In this document: positions 8,269 to 17,179 of the stretch, piece by piece
Layout of the letters: each line of letters begins with the position of its first letter
Position numbering within the stretch: the first letter of the stretch is position 1
Assembly (NCBI RefSeq): GCF_003367245.1
Contig: NZ_QRGR01000017.1
Span: 1-64,000, forward strand
Reading direction: 5' to 3'
From: Pontibacter diazotrophicus
Lineage (GTDB): Bacteria > Bacteroidota > Bacteroidia > Cytophagales > Hymenobacteraceae
DNA: 64,000 nucleotides
Notes under the pieces: generated by a model
Seen by the model: only the letters and a program-made list of their open reading frames with translations
Databases searched by the model: none
What the model was told of the DNA's origin: nothing
Made by a program: the position numbers and the translations under genes

Positions 8269-8428
8269 GCTTTTTTCACTGTTTTGTTCGTACTTTGTGT
8301 AATTATTTAGCGGATTTGAGGACTATATGCATATATACTAAGATTGCTTTCTTCTTTATCTGAACCGGTGCAAATGAAACTATTTACGTGCTGAAGCACT
8401 TAAGTATAGCTGACTATAAAGATTTAGT

Positions 8429-8692
8429 ATGTTGGAATATTCTATGTTTGAAAGGCTTCCGTTCAGGAGCCAGGCAGAATCTTTAGCGAAAGATGGTACC
8501 ATTCTAGCCCAGCGCACATACAAGGAGTGGCAGGTGACCCTCTATTCGTTGAACGGTTTATTTGTTGAGCTTTGGGCAGGGAAGGAAGCACAGGTTATCA
8601 GTACTTTTAAAAAAACGGCTAACGCTGTTGCTGTTTTAGATCCTTATATAGATGATATCGATGTGCAGGATTTTATGGACACTGACATGTAG
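8429..8692 (+). CDS. Small hypothetical protein
   Basis: This 87-residue protein matches no family I know. It has a mixed beta pattern (VTLYSLNGLFVELWAG, QVISTFK) and a strongly acidic C-terminus (DPYIDDIDVQDFMDTDM). It begins MLEYSMFERLPFR and has normal codon use. The beta-rich core and short length resemble small conserved proteins seen in Hymenobacteraceae. It is divergent from the HAD gene and convergent with the gene at 8927. No function is proposed. Confidence 0.7.
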   Translation: MLEYSMFERLPFRSQAESLAKDGTILAQRTYKEWQVTLYSLNGLFVELWAGKEAQVISTFKKTANAVAVLDPYIDDIDVQDFMDTDM

Positions 8693-8885
8693 TCGGATTT
8701 TATGTGCGCTGTAGCCCGCACTGGCAAGGAGAAGCAAGTACTGCCGCTCCGCTGTCAGTTGCAGTAAATAGAAATTGTGTTCTCCTGTTAACAGTGTCTT
8801 AGTGGGGCGCATGTATAGTAAACTCGGGCTTTGCGCCTGAAGTTGGACGTGCTTTCACAAACATCCTTACAAATACATAATGCGT

Positions 8886-8928
8886 AACCCGCATACAGGA
8901 GATGGTAACCTTCTCCTGTATGCGGGTT
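8886..8928. terminator. Long hairpin at the end of the toroid-like gene
   Basis: A perfect 17-bp stem (8886-8902 with 8912-8928) and a 9-base loop overlap the last bases of the TAA stop of the gene at 8927. It lies between convergent genes. T-tracts are modest on both sides, so it is a likely bidirectional terminator. Confidence 0.6.
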
Positions 8929-10087
8929 ATCTTGTTTTCTGAATAGCGCAAAAAGCAAAAGGGTAGTGATTGGCAACCATGCTGGCGGCGAGTGTGACGG
9001 CGTTGATATCCAGGTGTTCTGTCCAGGTGGCGGCACGCTGATTTTCAGGTTTACTCCAGAAGCCTTCTATGGATTCTGCCAGTGGTATAAATTTTTCCAG
9101 CTCTTCCAGGTTTAACCCTAAGGCAGCTAACTGCTCTTTCAGTCCGGACAGGGCGCGCAGGCCAAGAGACAAGCCGCACTCCCTGAAAGCCAACCGTTGG
9201 CTTGCAGGACCTTCTGCTTTGTGCATCCGCGCATATACTTTTAACCCGTTGAAGCTGTCTGCCCAAAGCTTTTCCGGTCTGATTGCCTCAGGCATTGTGT
9301 TTTTTGTTGTACTCAGTTCTGAGGCCCGAAGCGTATTGAGCAGCAGTCCGCCAATGCCGAGGGCATCGGCGGTAGACCAGTCCTGACCGGAGCAGATCTC
9401 CTCAAAATCGCTTATCAGGGGCTTCAGTTCCGGCGCTTTATGTGGAGCGGTTTCAAGGGCACTTTCAGCGCAAATCAACCCCTCCAGCGGGTCGTGTGCT
9501 CCCATGCTAGGAACAAGGGGTCTGGAGAGGTCTATGCTCATTTTCCAGTACATCCTGAGCCGGCTACCGCTCTTGTCTATAAACCTGCCGCCTGCCTGCG
9601 TCAGTTCAGCAGCCCAGTCGGCATAACGTTGTTCGCCGGTTTCCTGCTGCACCTGCAGGAGCGCATTTACCCAGCGCGTGATGTAATGGAAATACTGCCC
9701 GTCACGCTCCCACTCCAGTTGTTCATCGAAGGGCTCATCTGCTTTCCGCTCCGGCAGCCTTTTGCCGATGCGCAAACCGCCTGCTGTGGGGTGTTTCCAA
9801 CCTTCGGCTTCAGGCAAACCGCTTATCCAGCCTTTCCGCACATCATCCGGGCGGTACCTTCCCAGGTTTTCGTGCACCACGTCGACCAGCTTCACAGCGT
9901 ATTTGCTATACGCATCATCTTCAAGGGCATGTGCCAGCCCAAAAAGGGTTTGCACAGCAAAAGCATCAGTCCAGAGATAGCGTTGCGCTAAATCCCCTTT
10001 GTTACCTTCCAGGCCCGTTCTGCGGACAAAATCATCCATTAATCCCCGGGCTTTCCCGAGGCTTTCGCTTTTTCCGATTGCCATCAT
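8927..10087 (-). CDS. Uncharacterised protein, helical toroid-like
   Basis: This 386-residue protein lacks a signal peptide and is predicted mainly alpha-helical. Paired helices and aromatic/His motifs (YLWTDAFAVQTLFGLA, GWKHPTAGGLRIGK, YFHYITRWVNALLQV, GAHDPLEGLICAE, DALGIGGLLLNTLRA) recall (alpha/alpha)6 toroids such as six-hairpin glycosidases. I cannot assign a glycoside hydrolase family or catalytic residues, so enzyme activity is only possible. It lies 19 bases downstream of pcm on the same strand and is probably co-transcribed with it. Confidence 0.78.
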   Translation of the reverse strand: MMAIGKSESLGKARGLMDDFVRRTGLEGNKGDLAQRYLWTDAFAVQTLFGLAHALEDDAYSKYAVKLVDVVHENLGRYRPDDVRKGWISGLPEAEGWKHPTAGGLRIGKRLPERKADEPFDEQLEWERDGQYFHYITRWVNALLQVQQETGEQRYADWAAELTQAGGRFIDKSGSRLRMYWKMSIDLSRPLVPSMGAHDPLEGLICAESALETAPHKAPELKPLISDFEEICSGQDWSTADALGIGGLLLNTLRASELSTTKNTMPEAIRPEKLWADSFNGLKVYARMHKAEGPASQRLAFRECGLSLGLRALSGLKEQLAALGLNLEELEKFIPLAESIEGFWSKPENQRAATWTEHLDINAVTLAASMVANHYPFAFCAIQKTR

Positions 10088-10106
10088 ATCAGCTACAGGT
10101 TAGCAT

Positions 10107-10742
10107 CTAGAATCTCTCTTGAGCCTCTCCGGTCATCGGTACAAATTGCACAGGTATGAGGTGCTTTTCATCAAATAAGTCGTCACTTGTTCTTTCCAGC
10201 AGCACCAGCTTTTGAATGCCTTTCCCGACAGGTGCTAATAGTTTTCCACCAATTTTAAGCTGCAGTTTCAGAGGTTCAGGTATTGCAGGAGGGGCGGCCG
10301 TAAGGATAATGGCATCAAAAGGGGCTTTTTCGGGCCAACCTCTGAAACCGTCTCCATGGCGGGAAGTTACATTTTCGATACCTGCTTCTTCCAGGTTTTC
10401 TTTAGCCAGATCGGCCAGCCATTCTATTACTTCCACGCTGTAAACATGTGCAGCGATACGGGACAAAACAGCTGCATTGTAGCCGCACCCTGTTCCTACC
10501 TCCAGTACAACATCATCGGGTTTCAGGCCCAGCATCTGTGCCATATAGGCTACAATATAAGGCTGACTGATGGTTTGCTCTTTGCCAATGGGCAAAGCCC
10601 GGTCTTCATAGGTAAGTTCTTTTATATCATCCGGCACAAATATGGAACGGTCCACTTCCCTCATTGCTCTGATTACGTCGGGGTCCATAATATCCCTTCC
10701 TTCAAGCTGTCTGTCAATCATTTCTTCTTTCGTCGTTCTCAT
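10107..10742 (-). CDS. pcm: Protein-L-isoaspartate O-methyltransferase
   Basis: This enzyme of 211 residues, the usual length, uses S-adenosylmethionine to methylate isoaspartyl residues so that damaged proteins can be repaired. SAM motif I is VLEVGTGCGY (79-88). The PIMT signature RALPIGKEQTISQPYIVAYM lies at about 48-67. The post-motif VEVIEWLADLAKENL and the acidic loop HGDGFRGWPEKAPFDAIILTAAPP follow. It is the first gene of a likely two-gene unit with the toroid-like protein. No promoter box is obvious in the 247-base gap upstream. Confidence 0.95.
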   Translation of the reverse strand: MRTTKEEMIDRQLEGRDIMDPDVIRAMREVDRSIFVPDDIKELTYEDRALPIGKEQTISQPYIVAYMAQMLGLKPDDVVLEVGTGCGYNAAVLSRIAAHVYSVEVIEWLADLAKENLEEAGIENVTSRHGDGFRGWPEKAPFDAIILTAAPPAIPEPLKLQLKIGGKLLAPVGKGIQKLVLLERTSDDLFDEKHLIPVQFVPMTGEAQERF

Positions 10743-10909
10743 AACTTCATGGTTTGTTTCTCTTTTTTACCGGGCGGAAACAGTTTGGTTTCAGATCTAT
10801 AGCCATATCCTGCGTTTGCTTTCCACTATACCATAAAATTGAGCGGTAAATACGTATTTATCCGTAATCTGGTGTTTTTCAGGTGGATGTGCGTAATCCA
10901 GTAAAAGCA

Positions 10910-10942
10910 AAAAGTCTGCAGCCGGTATGGTTGCAGACTTTT
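10910..10942 (-). terminator. Terminator of the YbhB-like gene
   Basis: An 11-bp stem (10910-10920 with 10932-10942) and an 11-base loop lie about 50 bases past the stop of the YbhB-like gene. On the minus strand it is followed by a T-rich run. Confidence 0.7.
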
Positions 10943-10989
10943 GTTTAGCAGGATGATGTATGGGAGAAGCAGCCGCAGCCAATTTAGAC

Positions 10990-11445
10990 TCAGGGCTTTT
11001 TGTAGGTGCCTATCAGTTCTCCATAGCCAATCGTTTTTTCATCCAGCAATACGTACAGTGCCTCTTTCGTGCTGTTAGGGTCAAGATTCGCTTTGGAATC
11101 CAGGGCGTATACCTTAAAAAAATACCTGTGGTCTTCTCCGGAAGGGGGGCAGGGGCCCATGTAATTATGCTCCCCAAAGTCGTTCCGACCTGTCACGCCA
11201 TCCGGTGTGCTATTCTCTTCTATGTTCGCTCTTGGAGGCATGTCCCATACCATCCAGTGCGTAAAATTGCCGTTAGGCGCATCCGGGTCTTCTAAGAGAA
11301 TCGCAAAGCATTTTGTACTTTCCGGTATATCATCAATCCTCAGTGGTGGGTTGATGTTTTTGTCGTCACAGGTATAGAGTGCCGGAATAGGAGCATTGTT
11401 GTCAAATGCGAAACTGGTTACTTTCATTGTTGCTGTTTGTGCCAT
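10990..11445 (-). CDS. YbhB/YbcL family Raf kinase inhibitor-like protein
   Basis: From the start at 11445 the protein has 151 residues, a normal length for bacterial PEBP-like proteins. The frame extends to 11523, but that would add a 26-residue tail absent from the family. Family motifs are visible: PPLRIDDIP, LEDPDAPNGNFTHWMVWDMPP (the anion-binding site) and GPCPPSGEDHRYFFKVYALD. Bacterial members are cytosolic or periplasmic and have no agreed function. This one has no signal peptide. Its own terminator lies downstream, and it may be transcribed with the gene upstream at 11537, which is 91 bases away. Confidence 0.92.
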   Translation of the reverse strand: MAQTATMKVTSFAFDNNAPIPALYTCDDKNINPPLRIDDIPESTKCFAILLEDPDAPNGNFTHWMVWDMPPRANIEENSTPDGVTGRNDFGEHNYMGPCPPSGEDHRYFFKVYALDSKANLDPNSTKEALYVLLDEKTIGYGELIGTYKKP

Positions 11446-11536
11446 AGCTGTTAGGTTTTTATTTTTTAAAAACGGAGTAAACTGCAAAATGTTGATAAAG
11501 AATAGTTTGTGCCGAACGCACAATAGTGTTGGGCAG

Positions 11537-12961
11537 CTATGGCTCTTTCTGAATCGTTACCGTATGCCTACCTTTCGCAAATGATGAAAAATCATGTAGT
11601 TGGGGCAGTGTAAGCGCAACATCCAGAGGGTAGCGTGATGTTATTTTCTCCTGTATTTCCTTCTGGTACTTGGCGTAAGTGCCAAAATCGTAAGGGTACA
11701 GATCAGGATCCGATCCCAGAAAGTCTCCTTTCTTCTTTGCATGCGCCAGCACAGTTTCTAAATCCTCTTTAGTAGCCAGGCCAACGCCTTTCACCCCATG
11801 CGAAAAGGGAAGTATGTAGATGTTGTCATAGGAATCGGCGTGCTGCAGGTACTGGTTTAAGAAATCAGTAGAGGGCTTCGCGTTAAAAGCGAGCCAAAAA
11901 GGCACAGAGCCTGTTCGTATTGTCCAGTAAGGCTCCATCAAAAAGAACATGTCGGCGATCAGGGTGTTCGGTTTTATATTACGCTGCCGATACCACCAGC
12001 GGTATAAATCAGCCACGAACGGACTCAGGTCTTCCGGTTCCTGGTAGACAATACGCTGCACCTGAAAGCCATTCTCGCGGGCAAACCTGTATACATCATC
12101 CCGGAGTGCCGCTTCAAAGCCCCATTCAGCTTCAGGAATATCTCCGTCAGGGTCTGGCGCATCCCACTTTTCTACAGGCGACTTATTCTGTTTCAGGAAG
12201 TTCTTAACTTCTTCACTTCCATGCAAATATCCCTCGGGCGTAATGCCCCCCAATCCTCCGAACTGAAAGAAATGCCGTTCGTCTACCTTTTTGCCCGGCC
12301 AGCTCTTCTGACATTCCACCAGAAGAAGTGTCCCGTTCTCTTCCAAATTCTCCGAGATAAACTGTTTATATGCTTCTCCTAATTGCAGGCGCTTAACCCT
12401 GAAATAGGAGATGGCATCCAGCATGGGCCTGTCCTGGTTTGGGTCCATCATGTGGTGGAGTTGCAGATCAGGATTGCTGGCCAGCAGTTGATGTGCTGGC
12501 TCCCGGGCCCATTCCATGCGTTGTACAGGGGTATCTACAGAGAAGTGCTCGGGTGTTTTTACGGGAATTAAAAAGGTTTGAGGTAGCCAGGGGGCTCCCA
12601 TGGCTGCACCCAAATGCACGGCAGCGCCGCTGGAAGAACCTATGAGAATAGTGGAGTATTTGCGGCTGGGATAAAGATTTGTAGCCCACTTTGAAAACTC
12701 CTCGCTCTGTACTTCTTTTAGTTTGCCGGGATCAACGGCTTCGTGCGAGCTCCCCTTAATGTAAGTAGTCTTTTGCAACTTCCATGGCAGGGCATTAACC
12801 ACCTGTGCCAGTAAGTCGCTGTTAGGGACTTCACCCACTCCCATAAAGCCCTGCCCGTGCAGACAATTTCCCAAAGCCTTTGCCATAGCAGAACACGAAT
12901 CAAAGTTAGCGACAAACCAGGGGGTACGGTGACGGAAGTTGTGAAATAGAGATGATATCAT
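11537..12961 (-). CDS. Uncharacterised protein with a hydrolase-like Ser motif
   Basis: I do not recognise a family for this 474-residue protein. It has a GxSxG-like nucleophile elbow, ILIGSSSGAAVHLGAAMG (Ser in GSSSG, residues 108-112), which suggests an alpha/beta-hydrolase core. The C-terminal half contains FLMEPYWTIRTGSVPFWLAF and YIPFSHG-like strands and an Asp-rich loop (SDPDLYPYDFGTY). No signal peptide or membrane helix is clear. The phrase MAKALGNCLHGQGFMG near the N-terminus may be a mobile loop. It is a single gene followed by the YbhB-like gene on the same strand. Confidence 0.75.
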   Translation of the reverse strand: MISSLFHNFRHRTPWFVANFDSCSAMAKALGNCLHGQGFMGVGEVPNSDLLAQVVNALPWKLQKTTYIKGSSHEAVDPGKLKEVQSEEFSKWATNLYPSRKYSTILIGSSSGAAVHLGAAMGAPWLPQTFLIPVKTPEHFSVDTPVQRMEWAREPAHQLLASNPDLQLHHMMDPNQDRPMLDAISYFRVKRLQLGEAYKQFISENLEENGTLLLVECQKSWPGKKVDERHFFQFGGLGGITPEGYLHGSEEVKNFLKQNKSPVEKWDAPDPDGDIPEAEWGFEAALRDDVYRFARENGFQVQRIVYQEPEDLSPFVADLYRWWYRQRNIKPNTLIADMFFLMEPYWTIRTGSVPFWLAFNAKPSTDFLNQYLQHADSYDNIYILPFSHGVKGVGLATKEDLETVLAHAKKKGDFLGSDPDLYPYDFGTYAKYQKEIQEKITSRYPLDVALTLPQLHDFSSFAKGRHTVTIQKEP

Positions 12962-13208
12962 TTATAACCGTTTAAATTATCTATCAGGGGTTTTATAGTC
13001 TTATCAGTTTGCTAATAGCATATACTGGTAATATAGTCTACGGTTCGCTTGCCAAACTCAGGAACGAAAGCATCTTGCTGAAGAACGTGTTTTACAGGAA
13101 CATCCGGCAGGTGAGGGCGTACATTAGGTAGCATTCATCCTGCCGTCATAGATCAGGTAGATACGAAACTCGATATAATATTTTACACGTCTTCTCTTCT
13201 TACTGCTT

Positions 13209-13736
13209 ATGAAAAACAAACCAGAACACGAAAATACTGAGACAGCCTCTCTCTCATCTCCTCCTAAAGAAACCGTTACGCTTCACATTAATGGAGAGGC
13301 AAAGCAACTGGAAGTTGAACCATGGACCTCGCTGCTCGACCTGCTGCGCGACCACCTGAACCTGACCGGAACAAAGAAAGGCTGCGACCACGGCCAGTGC
13401 GGTGCCTGCACGGTGCTGGTAGACGGGAAACGCATTAATTCCTGCCTGACCTTAGCGGTGATGAAAGATGGCACCAAGATTACGACCATTGAAGGCCTGG
13501 CCAAAGACGGAGAATTACACCCGGTGCAACAGGCTTTTATTGATCACGATGCCTTCCAGTGCGGATACTGCACACCAGGGCAAATTTGCTCTACTATCGG
13601 TTTGATAAACGAAGGCAAAGCCAAGACTTTGGACGACATCCGGGACCTAATGAGTGGCAATGTCTGCCGTTGCGGAGCTTATACCAATATTGTGAAAGTA
13701 GTGCAGGAAGCATTAGAAAGGAGCCAGCAAAGATGA
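13209..13736 (+). CDS. Aldehyde/xanthine dehydrogenase 2Fe-2S subunit (PaoA-like)
   Basis: This 175-residue iron-sulphur subunit of a molybdenum hydroxylase carries electrons from the Mo site to FAD. The plant-type 2Fe-2S cluster is bound by Cys59, Cys64, Cys67 and Cys79 (KKGCDHGQCGACTVLVDG). The second, alpha-helical cluster uses Cys118, Cys121, Cys153 and Cys155 (CGYCTPGQIC, CRCGAY). It closely resembles E. coli PaoA but lacks the twin-arginine signal peptide, so this enzyme should stay in the cytoplasm. It is the first gene of a three-gene operon, and its stop overlaps the next start (ATGA at 13733). Confidence 0.95.
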   Translation: MKNKPEHENTETASLSSPPKETVTLHINGEAKQLEVEPWTSLLDLLRDHLNLTGTKKGCDHGQCGACTVLVDGKRINSCLTLAVMKDGTKITTIEGLAKDGELHPVQQAFIDHDAFQCGYCTPGQICSTIGLINEGKAKTLDDIRDLMSGNVCRCGAYTNIVKVVQEALERSQQR

Positions 13737-14728
13737 GAAGCTTTACCTATACCAGAGCAAACGATGTAGCCAACGCAGTAGACGAAGTTTCGGCAGAAAA
13801 AGAGTCGAAGTTCATTGCCGGAGGCACGAACCTGCTCGACCTGATGAAGATACAGGTAGAGCGCCCAAGCCATTTAGTGGATATCACGCGCCTTGCCTTG
13901 GACACTATCGAAGAGACAGCGGAGGGAGGCCTGCGCCTCGGCGCATTGGTTACCAATGCAGACACGGCCTATCACGAGCAGGTAGAAAAACGCTATCCGC
14001 TGTTGTCGCATGCTATACTGGCCGGCGCTACCGCCCAGTTACGCAACATGGCAACGGATGGCGGCAACCTGATGCAACGTACCCGCTGCTACTATTTCTA
14101 CGACACCGACACGCCCTGCAACAAGCGGGAGCCCGGATCGGGCTGTTCGGCTATCAATGGGTATAACCGCGATCTGGCCATTTTAGGCACCAGTGAACAC
14201 TGCATCGCTACACATCCTTCGGATATGGCGGTGGCACTGGCCGCTCTCGAAGCAAACGTGCGTGTGACCGGTAAAGCTGGTGAACGTGTAATCCCGTTTT
14301 CTGAATTCCATCGGCTGCCCGGCGACACGCCGCACATAGATACAAACCTGAAGCCGGACGAGATTATCACTGCCATAGACTTGCCTGCCAAGGGCTTTGC
14401 AGACCACTATACCTACCTGAAACTGCGTGACCGCGCTTCCTATGCCTTTGCTCTTGTATCGGTTGCCGCTGCCCTTGATTTAGATGGCGACACTGTGAAA
14501 GAAGCGCGTGTTGCACTCGGAGGCGTAGCGCACAAACCCTGGCGCATACCTGAAGCCGAAGCCTTGTTGAAGGGCAAACCTGCTACAAGAGAGAACTTTC
14601 AGAAAGTAGCTGAAGCCTATGTACAGGGTGCGAAGGGATACGGGCATAATGATTTTAAAATAGAGTTGGCGAAGCGCGCTATTGTGCGTGCGCTACTGCA
14701 GGCTAAAGAAATGGAGGCGAAACTATGA
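13733..14728 (+). CDS. Molybdenum hydroxylase FAD subunit with 4Fe-4S site (PaoB-like)
   Basis: From the ATGA-overlap start at 13733 the protein has 331 residues. A longer reading from 13559 runs across the upstream gene in another frame and is rejected. The FAD-binding motif is KFIAGGTNLLDLMK (26-39), and a second FAD region is ATAQLRNMATDGGNLMQRT. Cys119, Cys129, Cys138 and Cys157 lie in an inserted loop (RTRCYYFYDTDTPCNKR, SGCSA, SEHCIAT). A 4Fe-4S cluster there is characteristic of PaoB and 4-hydroxybenzoyl-CoA reductase rather than plain xanthine dehydrogenase. Aldehyde oxidation is the most likely role of the complex. Confidence 0.94.
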   Translation: MRSFTYTRANDVANAVDEVSAEKESKFIAGGTNLLDLMKIQVERPSHLVDITRLALDTIEETAEGGLRLGALVTNADTAYHEQVEKRYPLLSHAILAGATAQLRNMATDGGNLMQRTRCYYFYDTDTPCNKREPGSGCSAINGYNRDLAILGTSEHCIATHPSDMAVALAALEANVRVTGKAGERVIPFSEFHRLPGDTPHIDTNLKPDEIITAIDLPAKGFADHYTYLKLRDRASYAFALVSVAAALDLDGDTVKEARVALGGVAHKPWRIPEAEALLKGKPATRENFQKVAEAYVQGAKGYGHNDFKIELAKRAIVRALLQAKEMEAKL

Positions 14729-16944
14729 AGACAAACGAAATAGGAAAACCAACGAACCGTGTAGACGGCCGCCACAAAGTAACAGGCGAGGCAAAATACG
14801 CAGGTGAGTTTAATGTGCCGAACCTGGCCTATGGCTTTGCTGTGAACAGCGCTATTGCCAAAGGAAAAATAAAAAAAATCGATACCAGCAAAGCGCTTCA
14901 GGTGGAGGGCGTGCTGGAGGTTTTTACCCACGAAAACCGCCCGGGCTATGTCTGGTTTGATAAAAACTACAAGGATATGGATGCGCCTCCCGGCTCACCC
15001 TTCCGCCCGCTTTACGACAACGAGGTGAAGTTTAGCATGCAGCCTATCGCGCTTGCTGTAGCCGAAACATTTGAGCTGGCAAGATATGCGGCATCGCTTG
15101 TAGAGGTAGAATATGAAACTTCGCCCCACGATACAGACTTCGAGGCAAACATAGAAAGAGCATACGTGCCGGAGGAATATAACTCTGGTGAGCCGCCTAA
15201 GCCATGGGGGCAGCCTGACGAAGCCTTGGCCAATGCACCAGTACAGATAGAAGAAGAGTATACCCATTCCAGTCAGCACCACAACCCCATGGAGATGCAT
15301 GCTTCTACAGTGGTTTATGAAGCCGATGGTAAGCTGACGGTCTATGATAAGATCCAGGGGGTCATGAATACGCATCAGTACATCACCCACGCCTTCGGCA
15401 TGCAGCCGGAAGAGGTACAGGTGATCTCTCCTTTTGTAGGTGGGGCATTCGGTTCCGGCCTGCGGCCGCAGTATCAGCTGTTCCTGGCAGTGCTGGCGGC
15501 ACGGGAGCTAAAGCGTTCTGTTAGAGTCACCCTCACGCGCCAGCAGATGTTTTCCTTTGGCCATCGCCCTAAAACAATGCAGCGGTTTGCCTTAGGCGCA
15601 TCAAAAGAAGGCAAGCTGGAAGCCCTGCAGCAGGATGTTTTTGCAGAGACTTCTAGGTTTGAAGATTATAGCGAGGACGTGGTCATCTGGGCAGGTGTGC
15701 TTTATAAATGTGAAAATGTAAAGCTAAGCCATAAACTGGTGGATCTTGATGTGTACACCCCCCTCGATATGCGCGCACCAGGCGGTACTACAGGTACTTT
15801 TGCTCTTGAATGTTCCATGGATGAACTCGCCCATAAACTTGGGATGGACCCCATAGAATTCCGGCTTAAGAATTATTCTGAGAAAGACCAGAACGAGGAC
15901 AAGCCTTTCTCGAGTAAAGAGCTGCGGGAGTGTTACAGACAAGGTGCTGAAAAATTCGGCTGGAAGAAACGAAATCCAGCGCCACGTTCCATGCGCGAAG
16001 GGCATAACCTGATAGGGTGGGGAATGGCCCACGGTGCCTGGGAGGCGAACCAGGCCCAGGCAAGTGCCAAAGCCGTTTTGACTTCAGACGGTAAGCTAAC
16101 CGTCAGCAGTGCCACCGCTGATATCGGAACAGGTACCTATACCGTCATGACGCAGATTGCCGCTGAAACACTTGGACTTCAGTTAGATGATGTGACGTTC
16201 AAACTCGGCGATTCCTCTCTGCCGGACGCACCCCTGGAAGGCGGTTCGAAGACAGTATCTACAGTCGGTACTGCCGTGAAATCTGCTTGTGATAAGGTAC
16301 GGGAACGGCTCTTTGAGTTAGCGCAACAGGTAGAAGGTTCTCCCCTGGCGGAGGCAAGCTTAGAAGATGTGGTTTTTGAAGGTGGGCAGATAAGCCTGAG
16401 AAAGGAGCCTTCTAAAGGTGTTTCGATCACGGCGGCTATGAGTCACAACCAGGGTAAGGCTATTGAGGAAGAGGTGTCGAGCAAGCCTGCCGACGGCCAA
16501 AGCGACTATGCCCGTTATGCCCACTCCGCGACCTTTGTGGAAGTGAAAGTGGATGAAGATTTGGGTACCATCAGAGTAACCCGTGTGGTGAGCGCGATTG
16601 CAGGTGGCCGCATCATCAACCCGAAAACAGCCAAAAGCCAAATATTAGGAGGTGTGGTATGGGGTATCGGTGTAGCGATGGAAGAAGATACGGTGATGGA
16701 CAACAACCTGGGGCGCTTCATGAACCACGACCTCGACAAGTACCATATTCCGGTTAATGCCGATGTGCATGAGGTGGAGGTGATTTTCGTGGAAGAAAAA
16801 GATGAAATAGTAAACCCGCTCGGGGCAAAAGGGCTGGGTGAGATAGGCATCGTGAGTGTAGCACCGGCTATTGCCAATGCTGTCTTTCACGCCACAGGAA
16901 AACGTGTACGGGAATTGCCGATAACGCTGGATAAGCTGCTGTAA
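14725..16944 (+). CDS. Molybdenum hydroxylase catalytic subunit (PaoC-like)
   Basis: This 739-residue molybdopterin-cytosine-dinucleotide subunit has its start overlapping the FAD-subunit stop (ATGA at 14725). Family motifs include the MoCo loops GGAFGSGLRPQ and LDMRAPGGTTGTFALE and the catalytic Glu706 in GAKGLGEIG near the C-terminus. Its length and motifs match E. coli PaoC. With the two smaller subunits it should form a heterotrimer that oxidises aldehydes or purines, with an unknown acceptor. No XdhC/PaoD-type insertion chaperone or MoCo gene lies beside the operon. It ends in a long hairpin. Confidence 0.95.
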   Translation: MKTNEIGKPTNRVDGRHKVTGEAKYAGEFNVPNLAYGFAVNSAIAKGKIKKIDTSKALQVEGVLEVFTHENRPGYVWFDKNYKDMDAPPGSPFRPLYDNEVKFSMQPIALAVAETFELARYAASLVEVEYETSPHDTDFEANIERAYVPEEYNSGEPPKPWGQPDEALANAPVQIEEEYTHSSQHHNPMEMHASTVVYEADGKLTVYDKIQGVMNTHQYITHAFGMQPEEVQVISPFVGGAFGSGLRPQYQLFLAVLAARELKRSVRVTLTRQQMFSFGHRPKTMQRFALGASKEGKLEALQQDVFAETSRFEDYSEDVVIWAGVLYKCENVKLSHKLVDLDVYTPLDMRAPGGTTGTFALECSMDELAHKLGMDPIEFRLKNYSEKDQNEDKPFSSKELRECYRQGAEKFGWKKRNPAPRSMREGHNLIGWGMAHGAWEANQAQASAKAVLTSDGKLTVSSATADIGTGTYTVMTQIAAETLGLQLDDVTFKLGDSSLPDAPLEGGSKTVSTVGTAVKSACDKVRERLFELAQQVEGSPLAEASLEDVVFEGGQISLRKEPSKGVSITAAMSHNQGKAIEEEVSSKPADGQSDYARYAHSATFVEVKVDEDLGTIRVTRVVSAIAGGRIINPKTAKSQILGGVVWGIGVAMEEDTVMDNNLGRFMNHDLDKYHIPVNADVHEVEVIFVEEKDEIVNPLGAKGLGEIGIVSVAPAIANAVFHATGKRVRELPITLDKLL

Positions 16945-16963
16945 ATGAAAACTTAGATAAATT

Positions 16964-17018
16964 GCCGCTGTTATGTCTTCTTACCTGCAAGTTATTTGAG
17001 GAAAGACATAACAGCGGC
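16964..17018 (+). terminator. Long-stem hairpin after the molybdenum hydroxylase operon
   Basis: A perfect 16-bp stem (16964-16979 with 17003-17018) encloses a 23-base loop, 20 bases past the last stop codon. It also lies between convergent units (operon and usp remnant). There is no T-run, so termination may be partial. Confidence 0.55.
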
Positions 17019-17179
17019 ATAAACAGGTAGAATAGCCTTATTTACGATGTACTGCTACATCGCTAAATGACCAATCTTAGCTGTTACTATTGCTCTTTGG
17101 CTACTCCCTTCTGTGCAGGCTGTGCGTCGGAAGCTGTGGTCGGTAAAGCCAGCAGTGGTATGGTCGCTTTAGCTGTCAT

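Noticed and set aside
13559..13732. Upstream extension of the FAD-subunit gene
   Set aside because: It reads across the 2Fe-2S gene in another frame. The ATGA overlap at 13733 is the natural start.
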